This document shows positions 44,278 through 56,035 of a DNA stretch of 64,000 nucleotides, piece after piece; positions within the stretch are counted from its first letter, which is position 1; each line of letters opens with the position of its first letter. The translations under genes were made by a program, and so were the position numbers. The notes under the pieces were generated by a model. That model did not search any database. It had not been told where the DNA came from and worked only from the letters and a program-made list of their open reading frames with translations. This DNA is from Gastrolobium villosum (taxonomy: Eukaryota; Streptophyta; Magnoliopsida; Fabales; Fabaceae): positions 53,101 to 117,100 of the forward strand of contig JAVKPL010011074.1 in NCBI GenBank assembly GCA_032173675.1. The letters are read 5' to 3'.

Positions 44278-44688
44278 CAATATAGGTTTTGACACCCGCG
44301 TCCACCCGCGACACGACATGAAAATTCATATTCGGGTTGACTCGCAAAAAAATTCGTGTCGTGTTCGTGTTAAAAAAATGACACGTAAAAAATTCGTGTT
44401 GTGTTTGTGTTGATGTATCCGTGTTCGTGTTGACCTGTAATTTTTTTAATTATTTTATTTATAATTTTTATTATTATTTTTTCTTTTTTTAATTTCGATC
44501 ATTTTTTTTATTTGTCAATTACCATTTTGACCCTCTTTTGCGTGTTATTTGTGTCGCGTCAACCCACAAAAAATTCGTGTCGTGTCAGTGTTGAAGATTT
44601 TGACTCGAATAAAAATTCGTGTCATATTTGTGTTGATGTATTCGTGTCATGTCCAGTTCATATCGTGTCAACCTGTTTTGACACTCTT
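44278..44688. mobile_element. hAT-type MITE with perfect 8-bp target duplication
   Basis: The left end atagcggtgtcaa and the reversed right end aagagtgtcaaaac form the termini. acaatcat flanks it at 44270-44277 and 44689-44696. The subterminal regions are filled with gtgtcgtgt and acacgacac motifs in both orientations. 411 bp, non-coding. Confidence 0.8.
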
Positions 44689-44696
44689 ACAATCAT

Positions 44697-45550
44697 GTAT
44701 ACATCATATTGGACTATGAATGAAGATAAATGGAGGGAAACATAATTGTCACTAGATGTCGATTTGTGTTCTTTGTGCTCCTCTGAAATTGGGATTCTTG
44801 GTCTTTCCAAATCACATATTCTAAATTGGAAATCTCTCTATATGAGAGAAAAATGAAATGTTACCCCCGGAAAAAATGAAGTTATTTATTTAACATATTA
44901 AGAACATAACCCTAACTATTTGAGATAACGAATATTCACTCATTTAACCCATACTGATTTATGAATTTATTCGAACTTTTTTATTTTGATCGTTTATTTT
45001 ATCGAATAAGTTAATAACATGAAATAATTAAAAATAAAATATACAGCCCACATTAACATTATAAAATAAAATTTTCTAACATTATGGACTAATTTAGCCA
45101 ATAAAATGTATATTTGCAATATTTACCAAAAAAAAATATTTGTATATTTGCAAAATTTACGTGATCCTTCCAATCGTCGTTTAATACTAATATAACTTAT
45201 TATATATCTTTTATAAACTAAACTAAAGATTTACTTCCGCAAGAATGGAATCCACTCATATGATTTAATACAATTATATCATAAAAAATAATTTTAATCG
45301 TTAATAAGCAAATCAACTTCAAATAAACAAATAAAAAAGAATAACCTTAGATTATAAAAAATAATAACAACCTTAATTTATGTATGAACTAGAACGGGAA
45401 CAATGACCAAAATTCCACTATGGCCCAATTTTTTTACCTAAATGTCATAATAATAGTGTTAAACGTGACACATCAGCAACTGAGTTCGTTACAGTGCTCA
45501 ACGAACTTGCTCATGTGACATATTGAGAATTAACATTGTTCACGTGACAT
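44697..45550. other. Intergenic, no gene seen
   Basis: AT-rich sequence with no coding frame and no repeat structure that I can delimit. Confidence 0.4.
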
Positions 45551-45910
45551 TGGAGTGTTTGGTAGGAGGAAAAAAAAAAATTGCCTGGAAAAAGAGGGTA
45601 ATGAAAAATATGTGGCCATGTTTGGTAGGAGGAAGAGTTAAAAAGGATAGGAGAAATTTTTTTTCCCATCTAATTTTTTAACACATGAATAATCAGTGAA
45701 ATTTCGCCATGGATTAGATGGAAAAAAAAGTTTTCTCTGCGGTGGTAAATTTTTACACATAGCATGATTAAAATTCATCCAGTTTTTTTGGAAAATTTTT
45801 GACCTACTAAACACTTTTTTTAACTTACCCGATAAAAAATTCTTCCCATCATATTTGGAACAAATTAATTTCCTTGATAACAAAAAATTTCTCCCGTACC
45901 AAACGCTCCT
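45551..45910. mobile_element. Foldback MITE-like element
   Basis: The left end ggagtgtttggtaggagg and the reversed right end ggagcgtttggtacggga match. Further inside, aaaattttt and gaaattt blocks can pair. A second tgtttggtaggaggaa starts at about 45623, suggesting a duplicated or nested end. TTA follows the right end but ATT precedes the left, so the target duplication is unproven. Confidence 0.5.
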
Positions 45911-46099
45911 TAGGAAAAAAAAAAAAGTCGGGCAATATTGTTATTCCTTCTATAATACAGGTTTGATTTTTTCATGCTGTGACTCAACTAGTGATGGATT
46001 CCATATTTATTAAAAAAGAAAAGGAAAAAAGAAAAGGTTTGTAATAATATGAGAAATGAATCATGAGAAAATATTTTTGCTCCGTAATAATATGATAAT

Positions 46100-46482
46100 A
46101 AATAAATAAATAGTGGAATTATCTTGATCACGTTATCATAAAAGAGCAAATCCATCCACAGCCTAGCCTAGCTTTTCAGTCCATTTATTACGCCAGAGGT
46201 ATTTGCTCATTTTCTAGATCCTCTTTTCTTTCGGTTCCTCTCTCAGCCATTCATTTCTATCCCAATAAAATAACTGATTTTGTGGCACTTTTGAAATTCC
46301 TATGCAACTCCGATTTAATTTGTTGTTGCTTGAACTACAATTCAATTGGATTCATATTTCACGACATGTGCCTAAATGGGTATCTATCTGTATTTATGCC
46401 CAGATTTTTCTTTTGGATGGGTGTGAGCTAGAACCATCAAAAGTCTTGCTTTTTTGGGATCTTGGTCTAAATTAGTTTTGTT
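46100..46482 (+). promoter_or_regulatory. Probable WIP-gene promoter and 5' leader
   Basis: The 380 bases upstream of the ATG change from AT-rich to CT-rich (ctcttttctttcggttcctc near 46220-46240), as expected for a plant leader. The transcription start cannot be fixed. Confidence 0.35.
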
Positions 46483-48942
46483 ATGGATTTGGGAAGTAAA
46501 TGTTCCTCCTCCCTAGAATCCGAAGGAGATAATGATGGTTCTTGTGATAATGAGAACTTTGAGTTGTCACCATATCAAAAGGGAAGAGATAGTGAAGAAC
46601 CTGTGCATCCCACAGGAGCATCACAAGGCTGTGGGTTGAAGAAATGGAAGAGAATTAGGAGGGATATTGTTAAGGATCTGAGTTTGTGTGCAGATTCTGA
46701 GAATTTATCTAACTCAGCTCAGTGGGTTGTTCAACAGGGAAAGGGACAGGTTGAGAGCACAAAGAAGCATAGAAGTGATAGAGTCAGAAAGAAGAAGGAA
46801 GATTCTCATTCCAGCATTGAGTCTGATTCAAGGAACTCCAATTTTGAGGATGGTATCTTTGCTGTGACTAGTAATGGGGAATATAGTGGCAGGCAGAATA
46901 ATTCTGATGATGGTAACAGTGATGAAGAGCATACTTATGAACATTTCTCAGAGGACTTTCAAGCCAGTTGTTCTAACAACAACATGGGGGAAGATGAAGA
47001 TCTTCTACGAGAGAAAAGTGAGCAGAATCAATCTTCAACAGTTGAGGATCCTTTAATTGAGTCTATTTGTAGCCTTCAGGCTGCACAGGAGGCGCTTGAA
47101 GAAGGTTTGTCCATTTTGTTTGTAACAAGTTTGATTTTTTTTTTATTAAATTTTTTTTTTTGTGAGGTTTTTATGCTGCTGGCCAATTTGCAAATGATAT
47201 CGGTAACTCTAATGAAAAATTATTCTTGTCTGTTAATAATTGTTGCTGCTGTCGTGTTTACTAAATGTTTAATATCCTTGATCGAATCTCTTTAACTTAT
47301 GTTCTTTGAAATTGAATGCTGCTTGGCTAAATTGTTACATAGATATACAATTTAAATACCAAAGTTGCTATTTGCAATTTTCTAATGTTGCAGAAATTGC
47401 TTATGGTATAATTGGTGCCTTGAGGACTTTGGGGATAGTAACGTGCTTACGATAGATGTGGTTGAAAGTACAAACCTGATTGAAGTTTTAATATATAGAG
47501 CACCCTTTGACATCATGGGAAATTTGACTTGAAAGGGTCTTATGCATACAGGAGTTTGTTTCATGAAAGAAAAAGAAAATTCTAGTTTGGATTGTGATAG
47601 AACCCCACCTCAGTATAAGGTATACCGTAGGCAGCTCTACCGGAGAACATTAGATTATATTGGGTTGGATCAAGCTCATCCAATTGCTGACTTAGCAAAG
47701 GAGGAGAACGTGGACACTCAAATCAGTTATTATGGGGTGAGAGTGAAATTTCAGGGTATGAAGAGTGAGAATCAGTTAGAGAGTCTACCTTTTGGGCAAA
47801 TTGGAATTGGGACACCTTTGGTGTATGGGAGTGACTAGAACTCTAGAAGCACTATAATTCTTCTAGGCTTATCTTTCTTTTCTGCAAATTTCTTTTCCAC
47901 CGTTACCGTAATTTTCCTTTTCTGTGAGACATCATGTACTTAAATTGTTGGCTCTGATTTGGATTCAACATTATCAATATAATTTCAGTTCTTTCTTTTC
48001 TGTTCTGGGACTCTGATACTTATCAGATTGCAGTCACATGCTACAGGTTGTCTATTACAATTTTGGCCATTCTAATGATAAATATTTCACTGATACCCTA
48101 TGTAGCACCGATACTGACACGGGACACGATACGACACGACACTCCGACACGTTAATTCTAAAAAATATTAGATTTCGACACGTTAGGACACGTTTTGATA
48201 TTAAATAATATTTTTAATTTATGTAGTGTATATTATATTTAATATTCAATAATTTAACAAAAAATGAATATAAATTTATAAAATTCATAAATTTTGCAAA
48301 GAAACATAAGATATCTTAAATATTTATATTAAACTCAATAAAATAGTAATCGTAATCCAACGAATCTAATAGTTAGAACTAAAAACTCAACGCGTGATGC
48401 AACCTTTAAACCTTTTTTGAATTTCTATAACGCGTGTTGGAGTGTCGAGGAGTGTCGGAGTGTCCGAAAGTGTCGGGAAGTGTCGGACACGACACGCCAG
48501 GATTTTTGAAGTGTCGGTGCTTCATAGCTGATACCTAAACATGTTACCTAACTGATTTGCACTCATGGCTTAGATTATAGGGCGGACTGCACTGGGCCTA
48601 ACATAATTCCCAGTATTTGTGGAGAGCCATAGTTGTAGAGTAGCATATAAATATATACATATATAAATATAGACACACAGAAATGGGGTTTTACATTGAA
48701 GAAAAATGATATTCATTTTTGTTTTTGTTTTTCTTCTTTGCCATCATTCAAATTCTTGATATTTGATTTAGAAATTTTAAATTTCATGCCTTATGATTTT
48801 TGGATGCTAAATTCTAATGGTCTAGTGCATTGGGAAATTCTTGGGGAATCCAATAATTCAACCACACTTATTTGAAACAGTAGTCCTACATTCTTCTTGC
48901 AGGTTGATGAATAGAAAGGCATATGGAAAATGATCCCCCTGG

Positions 48943-48973
<31 letters not shown>

Positions 48974-50626
48974 CTCCCCGTTAAAACCGACTAACGAGTG
49001 TGGGGTGGAGGAAATCCTTGTACGCAGCCTTACGCCCTTACCCTTATTGTTTCCTGGATTCGAACCCATGACCTTTCAGTCATGATGGAACAGTTTTACA
49101 ACTGCTCCGGTTCGCCCCCTTATCACCCTGGAAAATTTATCCAGCAATTAATGCATGTGTGTTGTTGACATTGTACTTAATCGAAGAAGTCAACCTGGCC
49201 AATGCTTTATATATTGCTTCTCCTTGATCAAATTTCAGCATGTCATTCTGCTTAAGTTATTGTTTTGGAGTCTATCCTAATTGAAGTATTGATGTTCTTG
49301 AAGTGGAATCCTTAGTATCTCTATACTTTTTGTGAAGATGAATTTCTTCGGTTGAATTCATCTTTGAAAAATCCAAGAACTTAGGTATCTAAATGAAATC
49401 AGTTAGAGGGCTTTCTTGCTGTACATCTTCCATCTGTTTGATTCTGCTACTATAACCGCATAGTGTAATGTTATTGTTTGCAGTAGTGATCTATCATTCT
49501 TTCATAAACATAGCATACAACTGGCGCGTCGATGTCTAACTGCTGGTTCACCATTTACCTCTTTTATTAAATCTTTATTTTGTTTATTAGGAGCACATAG
49601 TCTTAGTGCCATAATTTATTACTTTTCTATGTTTCTTATTGTTGCAACATCCTTGCGTATTGTTAGATTGTTGGTTTTTTCTTTTCCAAATGCTCATTTT
49701 CATAGTTATATAATTACTTGCTAAGAGATCATATGAATCCTAGATCAGCTAATATTTGGTTGTCCCAATTTAAGTAGTTTGCTGAGGAGAGCATTTTAGA
49801 ACATAACCTGACCTGAACCAGCAATGGGAAAATTCACCTGCATTTTGTGAACTCTTATATCCAATCTATGTGTACTCTTGCAGAAATAAAAAAATTCGGG
49901 GTGATTGCGAATGAACCTTTCTCAATTGATGATGACTCAACCAAGTGTAACAGTGCAACTGCTGATGTTAGTGCGGTTGATCTTGGATTCCATAAGTCAT
50001 GCTTATCTGCCCAGCCTGCTCTGGAAGAGATTAAACAAATTGCATCAAGTTCCTTGGAACTTAAGGTATTGAGCTTGACAAAAAATATAAATATTTTGGA
50101 AAGCAAATCAAAAGAATTACAGGATATGATTGCCCTTAAGGATTCCAAGATTGCTGAACTTGAAACAGCACTGAGTGATGGTAAGTTTCCAAAGGAAGAA
50201 TATGCTTGCACCATAGGTTTATCAGAGGAAAAATTTGAAGAAGTGGAATCTGAGCTTCTGAGTCTTTTTCGGCAAAAGACTGAAGCTGAGATTGAATACC
50301 TGGTCGTCACAAAGATGATGCAGAACTTGAAGGTTACATCAGCTTTTGTGTTATTGGAAACACTATCTGGGCAGTCCGGCAATCAAGTGCACGTCTCGAA
50401 CAAGCTTGGAAAGGCACACGGTAAGGAGTCGAAGTTGAAGAACAGAGCAGATGAATTGGAAAAATATGGTGGTGACATTTTAGGAATTGAGGAGACTTTT
50501 ATGATGCAGAAAAGAGTGTGTCAGCTGACATTTTGCCTTTTCTTACAGTTGACGTTGTTATTCATGGTCGTTTGGCTTTTTGTATCAAAGTTATTGCCCA
50601 ATTCTGGGGTGATTGTACCTACATAA
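46483..50626 (+). CDS. WPP-domain-interacting protein (WIP-type plant KASH protein), two exons
   Basis: Exons are 46483-47104 and 49884-50626. The donor gtttgt and acceptor cttgcag join a codon split after its first base, giving 454 residues. The N-terminal half is acidic and Ser-rich, with a conserved-looking basic block GLKKWKRIRRDIVKD (51-65) and a second at 94-105. Coiled-coil heptads run at about 263-307 and 322-355. A single hydrophobic segment lies at about 419-442. The protein ends SKLLPNSGVIVPT, the plant KASH tail (VPT terminus) that binds SUN proteins in the space between nuclear membranes. Known WIPs sit in the outer nuclear envelope, recruit RanGAP and WIT proteins, and affect nuclear shape and movement. 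Length and layout match WIP1-3. The ATG chosen gives the expected MDLxS start. No damage was seen. Confidence 0.88.
47542..47838 (+). pseudogene. Unrecognised 98-codon frame inside the WIP intron
   Basis: The frame has balanced, protein-like composition (KVYRRQLYRRTLDYIGL, then VDTQISYYGVRVKFQ, ending PLVYGSD and a stop). A pyrimidine-rich, 3'-UTR-like stretch follows. I do not recognise the family. No splice signals tie it to the WIP exons and no promoter is evident. It could be a gene fragment captured or retro-copied into the intron, or a chance open frame. Confidence 0.3.
48098..48527. mobile_element. hAT-type MITE with perfect 8-bp target duplication
   Basis: The left end ctatgtagcaccgatact and the reversed right end ctatgaagcaccgacact match. 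ctgatacc flanks it at 48090-48097 and 48528-48535. Subterminal gacacg/cgtgtc motifs occur in both orientations. 430 bp, same family as 39871-39999. It is located in the WIP intron. Confidence 0.85.
48947..49125 (-). mobile_element. tRNA-derived SINE, T-tailed, minus strand
   Basis: Read on the minus strand: a tRNA-like head beginning near 49119, a perfect B box gggttcgaatcc (about 49054-49065), the body motif gtaaggctgcgtacaagg seen in several plant SINE families, and a T run of about 25 (the A run at 48950-48972 on the plus strand). Flanks ccctggaaaa at 48937-48946 and 49126-49135 are direct repeats, extendable to about 17 bases with two mismatches. It is not a tRNA gene. Confidence 0.8.
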
Positions 50627-51009
50627 ATTTGTGCATTCTAAGAAGTTTCTTTGCTCATTCACATTTGAATAGAAGATTTCTTTCTCATAGTATATAACAG
50701 AATCTCCCTTCTCTGGGTTAGGGGAGTGTGGCCATTTCCTCTTGTTTCCATATTCTTTTATTGCTGTGTTGTAGTAACTCATTCATTGTTATTTTAACTG
50801 TGTTATTTTGACTAAATAAAGACTGGTACATTAGGATTTTGAGATGGTGTGCTTTTTGTTGTTCTCCGAAAAATCATTTGTCATCCGGAAAAATGTTTGA
50901 CATTTTAATAGACATAATTTTTTATTATTTTAACTGAAATAATCGTAGTTTGGTGCATATTTGATGGTTTTTTATATATTTTTTCCGTCCACAAAATTAG
51001 GAGAGAATA
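50627..51009 (+). other. WIP 3' flank
   Basis: Probably contains the 3' untranslated region (aataaaga at 50814-50821 could act in polyadenylation). No gene. Confidence 0.45.
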
Positions 51010-51815
51010 TGTAATAACCCAGGAAAAATAATAGTAATAAAATTAATAATAATTATTATTATAATAATAACAACAACATCATTATATGTTGATATTGTTT
51101 GTCATTAATTGTTTATCATTGTGTCATTATTTCATTATGAAATTGTAACGTTAATTGGTGGTAATGTTAAACTTTTAACGTTCAACGTTTATTTTTATTA
51201 TTTAATTTTGTAATTGTTAAAATATGAATTAATTACGATTATTATCAATAATTATTGGGAAAGATGTTTCTGTAGTTAATGCAGATAAGTTATATGTATT
51301 TATTCTTAAAACGATATTGTTTTGGTATTGAAATCTTAAAAAATTATAAATATAAAGATTATTATAACCCTAAAATAAATTAAAAATGAACCCTGAAAAA
51401 TTACAAAACGAAATCATTTTACAGATAACTTATCTGCAGTAACTAACTGCAGAAAAAATCGAACTCATAATTATTTAACTGTTTTAATATTACCAACAAT
51501 TAATGTCATTTTTTGTTGTAATATTTCAGCTATAATTAGTAGTTAAATATAACAAATTAAACTATTTTCATATTCTCTCCCATTCCATGCATCTTTATAT
51601 TTCCTTCTCCTTTTTGTTCTTTTATCCCAACTCCTAACTCTTTTTATTTTTGTTGCAACTATTTCCCCCTTATTTGTCATCTACGTTTTCCCTCGTGAAT
51701 CACTATTCACTTAAGGAAGCTTTCAAACATGGAGTTCAGGTAATCTCGATCCCTAGGACATCATGGGTTAATTTTATATGAAATTTGTTATATGCAATCC
51801 TAATTTTAAGAGTAA

Positions 51816-52219
51816 TGTAACATCCCAAAAGCTGGCAAGGGCAAGGAGTGATCGTCGGTGCAAAAAAGGCACGGACAATGAGCGACTCATGCTAAATCTT
51901 GTAGCTAGGGATACATGAATGAATCGAATCAACACCCGAAGAGAGGGATTTCAGAGACTGTGCTAGTATGGGATGGTACAGTTAGGGATAGCTTATAAGA
52001 ATTAATTGGTACTACCTGTACTAATAAGATTCATCTACTTTTCGGTAGCCCAGAATGGAAGAACTCCATAGTCAAATGTGCTTAACTTGGAGCAATTCCG
52101 GGATGGGTGAGCTCCTGGGAAGTTTTCCCAAGAAGTGTGTGAGTGAGGATAAAGCACGCTGAAAAGTCTCGTGTTAGTTTGTGGGGATAGTCATTGATCC
52201 TTGCAAGTTGTACATTACA
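51816..52219 (+). mobile_element. Cassandra-like TRIM LTR carrying a 5S rRNA-like segment
   Basis: Starts tgtaacatccc and ends gtacattaca. Between about 52010 and 52128 it matches 5S rRNA in order: an actaata-type block, agaactcc, a gtgctta block, then ggatgggtgagctcctgggaagt. The last differs from the plant 5S internal-control C box at only one base. Cassandra elements are known to hold 5S promoters in their LTRs. Only one LTR is here, and the target duplication is not clear (agtaa against tagaa). Confidence 0.75.
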
Positions 52220-53459
52220 TAGAACATAGGTTAATTTTATATGAAATTTGTTATATGTAATCTTGATCCTTAGGGTATCGAAGGTTAGTTTTTGTATGAA
52301 TCTTTGATATATTAATCTTAATCCGTTGATTAGTTTTAAATAAATCTTGATAGTATAATCCAAATTCATAGCTTAGTTTTATCTGGATCTGGATAAGGTA
52401 ATATTAATCCCTAGAGAATCGTAGATTGGTTATATATGTATTGTGTTGGAAATTTTATTGGGTTTAATCTTAACATCTAGAAAATCAAAGATTAATTATA
52501 TATGAATATTATTGGAAATTTTGCTGGGTTTTATTTTAATCTCTAGAAAATCACAATTATATATGAATTTTCTTGGGTATAGTCTTAATTCCTTAATGAT
52601 AATAGGTTGAGATGGTAGATAATTGATTATGTGTGATATAAATCTTATCTCTGATAGATATTGGATAATTGATTATGTGTGATATGAATCTTACCTCTGG
52701 ATAATTGATGTGAAAATCATGAAACTCTTTGAGAAGTTTTCCGAAGTATGTGATTTGTGACAATATTGGGTTTCCCTAATTTGTGTATGATAAGGTAATA
52801 GTTAGAAGATAACTTTTGGGATAGTACCTCTTTAAAGTGATGAACACAACATTTTGGCTTTATGCCTATGATGTTTATCTTTTCTTCCCAAAGTGGTACC
52901 TAGCAACAGGGTTTCCCTAGGTACTATAGCAACTTTGGTGGAGAGGTGTGCACACTAAGGAATTGATGTTTTAATGATGGCCAAATTTGATTATATGTGG
53001 TTCGCAAAAGGGTTTCCTAAGTCACGTCAGTAGGTTGGCAACAAGGTTTCCCGGGTCTACAATGATTTTCTTCCCACTAAATGAAACTAAATAAGATTAA
53101 AAATCTAAATGACATACTTGGATTGATGCTTGAGTTGATTATGATGAGTAATTGAGTTATGACTATCGTTATTGTGTTTTGGATTGAAATTATCAACTTT
53201 TTGCATACTGTTTGTGATTGTGTGTTTGCATGCTGTAATGTTCCTTTGGGGGAGCAGAGACCTTCAATGAAGTAGGTTTCAATGATTGGGGCTAGCAATT
53301 GGCATTGAAGATAGCATCTCTGAAATTTCAAACTAGGCCTAAACATTATATATTTTATTCTTGAGATTTAATAATTGTATCAGACATACTTTAAGTTAAT
53401 TCTTAGACTTTGGTTTTCCGTTTTGAAGTTTTAATATCTACATGGAATATATTTTTAGG

Positions 53460-54242
53460 TTATTCTGCCTACCCTTATTTTGCCTACCCCTCTCAATACC
53501 GTTAGATTACAATCTCATCCAACAGTGGAGATTTCTGATATAAAATAAACTCTTTTACCTTTCTCTCCCCCACTGCTTCTCACTCTTTATCTCTCCTCCC
53601 TTTTCTCTCTCTTCAATGGCGCTTCAGCATCAAAAGAAGGTTCAAGCTTTTTCCTTATTTCATCCAATCCAGCTATTGTTATAAGCTTTTACATAAAAAA
53701 TCGAAATGGGGTGTCTAGATGAAACAAACCCAAATGCCCTGTGTTATGGAACCTGGTAGGCCTATAGTTGAGCGTAACATAGAGAGAACAGAGATTTTTT
53801 CCCAACTACAAGGTGAAAAGCAAGATAAAAAGGAGATAAGTTGATTCGATTTCAAATTTCAACAGCAAAGTAGAAATGTTATGATAATTGTGGATTAATT
53901 CGAAGGAAGGGATTATTCGTGATTTTCATTTATTTTGTATTTTTATGATTTTTGCCCTGTTCAATTATTTCAGATTCAAGAAATTTTGAAAATTATACTC
54001 TTCCAGCAAAACTATCAGGCCATTAATCATTGCATGTATTTAGATTCAAATATAAATGTAGGTTGTAAATTACACAAAACGATAAAGAGAAATGGGAGGA
54101 GAGAGAAAGAGTGTGGGAGGCAGTGAGGAAAAAGAAAGACGAAAATGGTTTATTTTATTCCGTAAATCTCCACCGTTGGATGAAATCTAATGGTGATGAG
54201 AGAGGTAGGCAAAGGTAGACAAAATTAGAGTAGGCAGAATAA
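53460..54242. mobile_element. Long-TIR (Mutator-like) non-autonomous element
   Basis: The left arm ttattctgcctacccttatt and the reversed right arm ttattctgcctactctaatt continue as complementary sequence for about 150 bases each: tctccac and tggagat blocks near 53525 and 54165, ctctctcct and aggagagag near 53590 and 54095. The 780-bp element has no transposase. The interior includes a short atggcgcttcag frame near 53614 that may be captured host sequence. No clear 9-bp target duplication was found. Confidence 0.7.
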
Positions 54243-54601
54243 TCTATCCCAAGAAAGTATGATAAATTTAGCCTTGCACTTTTTCTTGTTACAAATGCGC
54301 GGCTAACATTTTCCCAAATTGGTTTTAGTTTAGCTTCCACAATATTTATGTGATCCAAATAAATAAGTAAGTGTGGTTTTTGGCAATTTTGCTATTATAA
54401 GAATATTATTTTTTTAAAAAAATTGTTAGAAATTTTGGGGTGTTATAGAAAAAGAGAGTATTGTAGAGAAGATGCAACGTAAAAAAACACCAAAACATAA
54501 TCTTTCACTTAAAATGACGCAAAGTTGTGTCCTTTAAAATGACAAATGTTTTTCCCTTAGTTTTTTCATATTTGGATATAATTTTTTTGAACTTAAATTT
54601 A

Positions 54602-54799
54602 GAGTAAAACCTCTTTTAGGTCCCTAACAAAAAAAGTGGTCCTCACTTTCGTCCCTTACAAAAAAAAAATTCATATTCGTCCTTTTTTAAACATTTTCAA
54701 AGAATTGGAATTGTAAAGGGACCAAAAATTGACTATTTTTTATAAGGGACGAAAGTGGAAACCGTGGTTTTTGTTAGGAACCGAAAAAGGGCTTTACTC
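54602..54799. mobile_element. Short MITE with ~60-bp imperfect inverted repeats
   Basis: The left end gagtaaaacctcttttaggt and the reversed right end gagtaaagccctttttcggt are followed by matching ccctaacaaa and ctttcgtccctta blocks. 198 bp, non-coding. The target duplication was not resolved. Confidence 0.65.
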
Positions 54800-56035
54800 A
54801 TGAATTCATTACTAACACTAACTAGAAAATAAGAAATGTATGTCAAAATACTTTCAAGGAGGGCCATGACCCTATCTCAAAGATATGTAGTCATATCATA
54901 GGAGGAATAAGCTCCCTCCAATAGTGTGTCATTATCAGATACATACTAAACAATTCTATATAACAATAATCATATGAAAGAGGAGTTGGAAGAACACAAC
55001 TAAATTTACATGAAAGGAGAAGTATTAGAGGAAAGTACTAAACTGATCTCTTTGGTTATAAGAAAGTGCTAAATCTTACAGAAAGGAGATATGCATGAAA
55101 CTTACAAGGAAGCCATTAAGGGTTTTGACGTGAGCATGATAATTTCTAGGACACCCACATGCTTAAATTGACTGAAACTTTGCCTACAAATAAGCTTCCA
55201 TGTGTCTGTTTTGGTTTGTTTTAGGAAGTTTAATTTTATTAGTTCAACGCTTTTTAGAGCAAGAGAAAGAGAGAGGGTTTGTTCAAAACATTAAGTAGGA
55301 GAGAAAGTTTCATCTTCAAACCATTAAGTAAGAGAGAGAAAGACAAATCACTGAGTGAATTTCTTAATAGAAAGTCCTTTGCTAGCGAGTCTAGCATCCC
55401 ATAGGTGCGGAACTTATTTCATTGGCACATCTCCTATTAAGTCTAGTACTTGTTAAGTGCGGGATTAGTCTCGTATCAATTTTCTTGGATATATTAATAA
55501 TATTGTCCAATAATTCACATACAAGCCCAATAGGTGAAAGCATGATTATTTGGACCCATATGGGTAGAACCCCAATAGCTTGCATTATCTATAGGATTTT
55601 CCTATGCTGAAGGTAATATTGTTGAACATTCTAAATCTCATGCCTCTTGGTGTAATACTTCAAGCACATCTAAACTCTTCTCTCTCTAACCCATAACCTC
55701 CAACAATCTTGAAGTATTAGCTTCGTGTGTCAGATTTATGCAAGTAAGATGTTTGTTCAAAGATCTCATCGAGAGGAACTCAATGATGTAATCACTTTCA
55801 CGATTCAACTAAAGGATTTGTAGGGATCAGAGTTTGAAGATACAACAACAACAACTTTTTGGTTCAGATTCCAGAAATTTTAACCATTTTTAAGATGTGA
55901 AACCTGTTGGGCTTTATTCTACTCGTCAAGATGGTTGTTTTGATGTCACTCGTTTAAAACGGATGTCAGACGAAGGAGATACGACCATCTGAAGTTTTAG
56001 GTATGTTTTCATGCGAAAAGATTATTCTAGTGAGA
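54800..56035. other. Intergenic, no gene seen
   Basis: Moderately AT-rich with short undiagnostic frames. Probably the left part of the repeat carrying the GGAATATTCC palindromes. Confidence 0.4.

Larger units (their letters stand above)
47105..49883 (+). other. WIP intron (2.8 kb)
   Basis: The only coding intron of the gene. It carries an unexplained 98-codon frame (47542-47838), a hAT-type MITE (48098-48527) and a SINE (about 48947-49125, minus strand). A second acceptor-like site, ttgcag before aaattgc at about 47393, would be in phase with exon 1 and reach a stop after about 18 codons, so alternative splicing to a truncated protein without the KASH tail is possible but unproven. Confidence 0.75.
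51010..54447 (+). mobile_element. 3.4-kb probable solo LTR (family B) with nested insertions
   Basis: Starts tgtaataacccaggaaaa and ends ttggggtgttata, the expected CA end changed to TA. The 5-base flanks gaata and gaaaa match at four of five positions. It contains degenerate repeats of about 50 bases (aatcttgatccctag... and ggttaattttatatgaa... types, 51730-52600). A Cassandra-like LTR (51816-52219) and a long-TIR element (53460-54242) lie inside. No retroelement coding sequence. Confidence 0.6.

Noticed and set aside
49050..49120. Apparent minus-strand tRNA gene
   Set aside because: SINE head: a T-tailed body and flanking direct repeats explain it.
49855..50382. A 175-codon minus-strand frame
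   Set aside because: It lies antisense to WIP exon 2 and mirrors its codons. The plus-strand reading has coiled coils and the KASH tail.
52010..52128. 5S rRNA gene
   Set aside because: Too divergent outside the C box, single copy, and enclosed by TG...CA LTR ends. Better explained as a Cassandra-type LTR.
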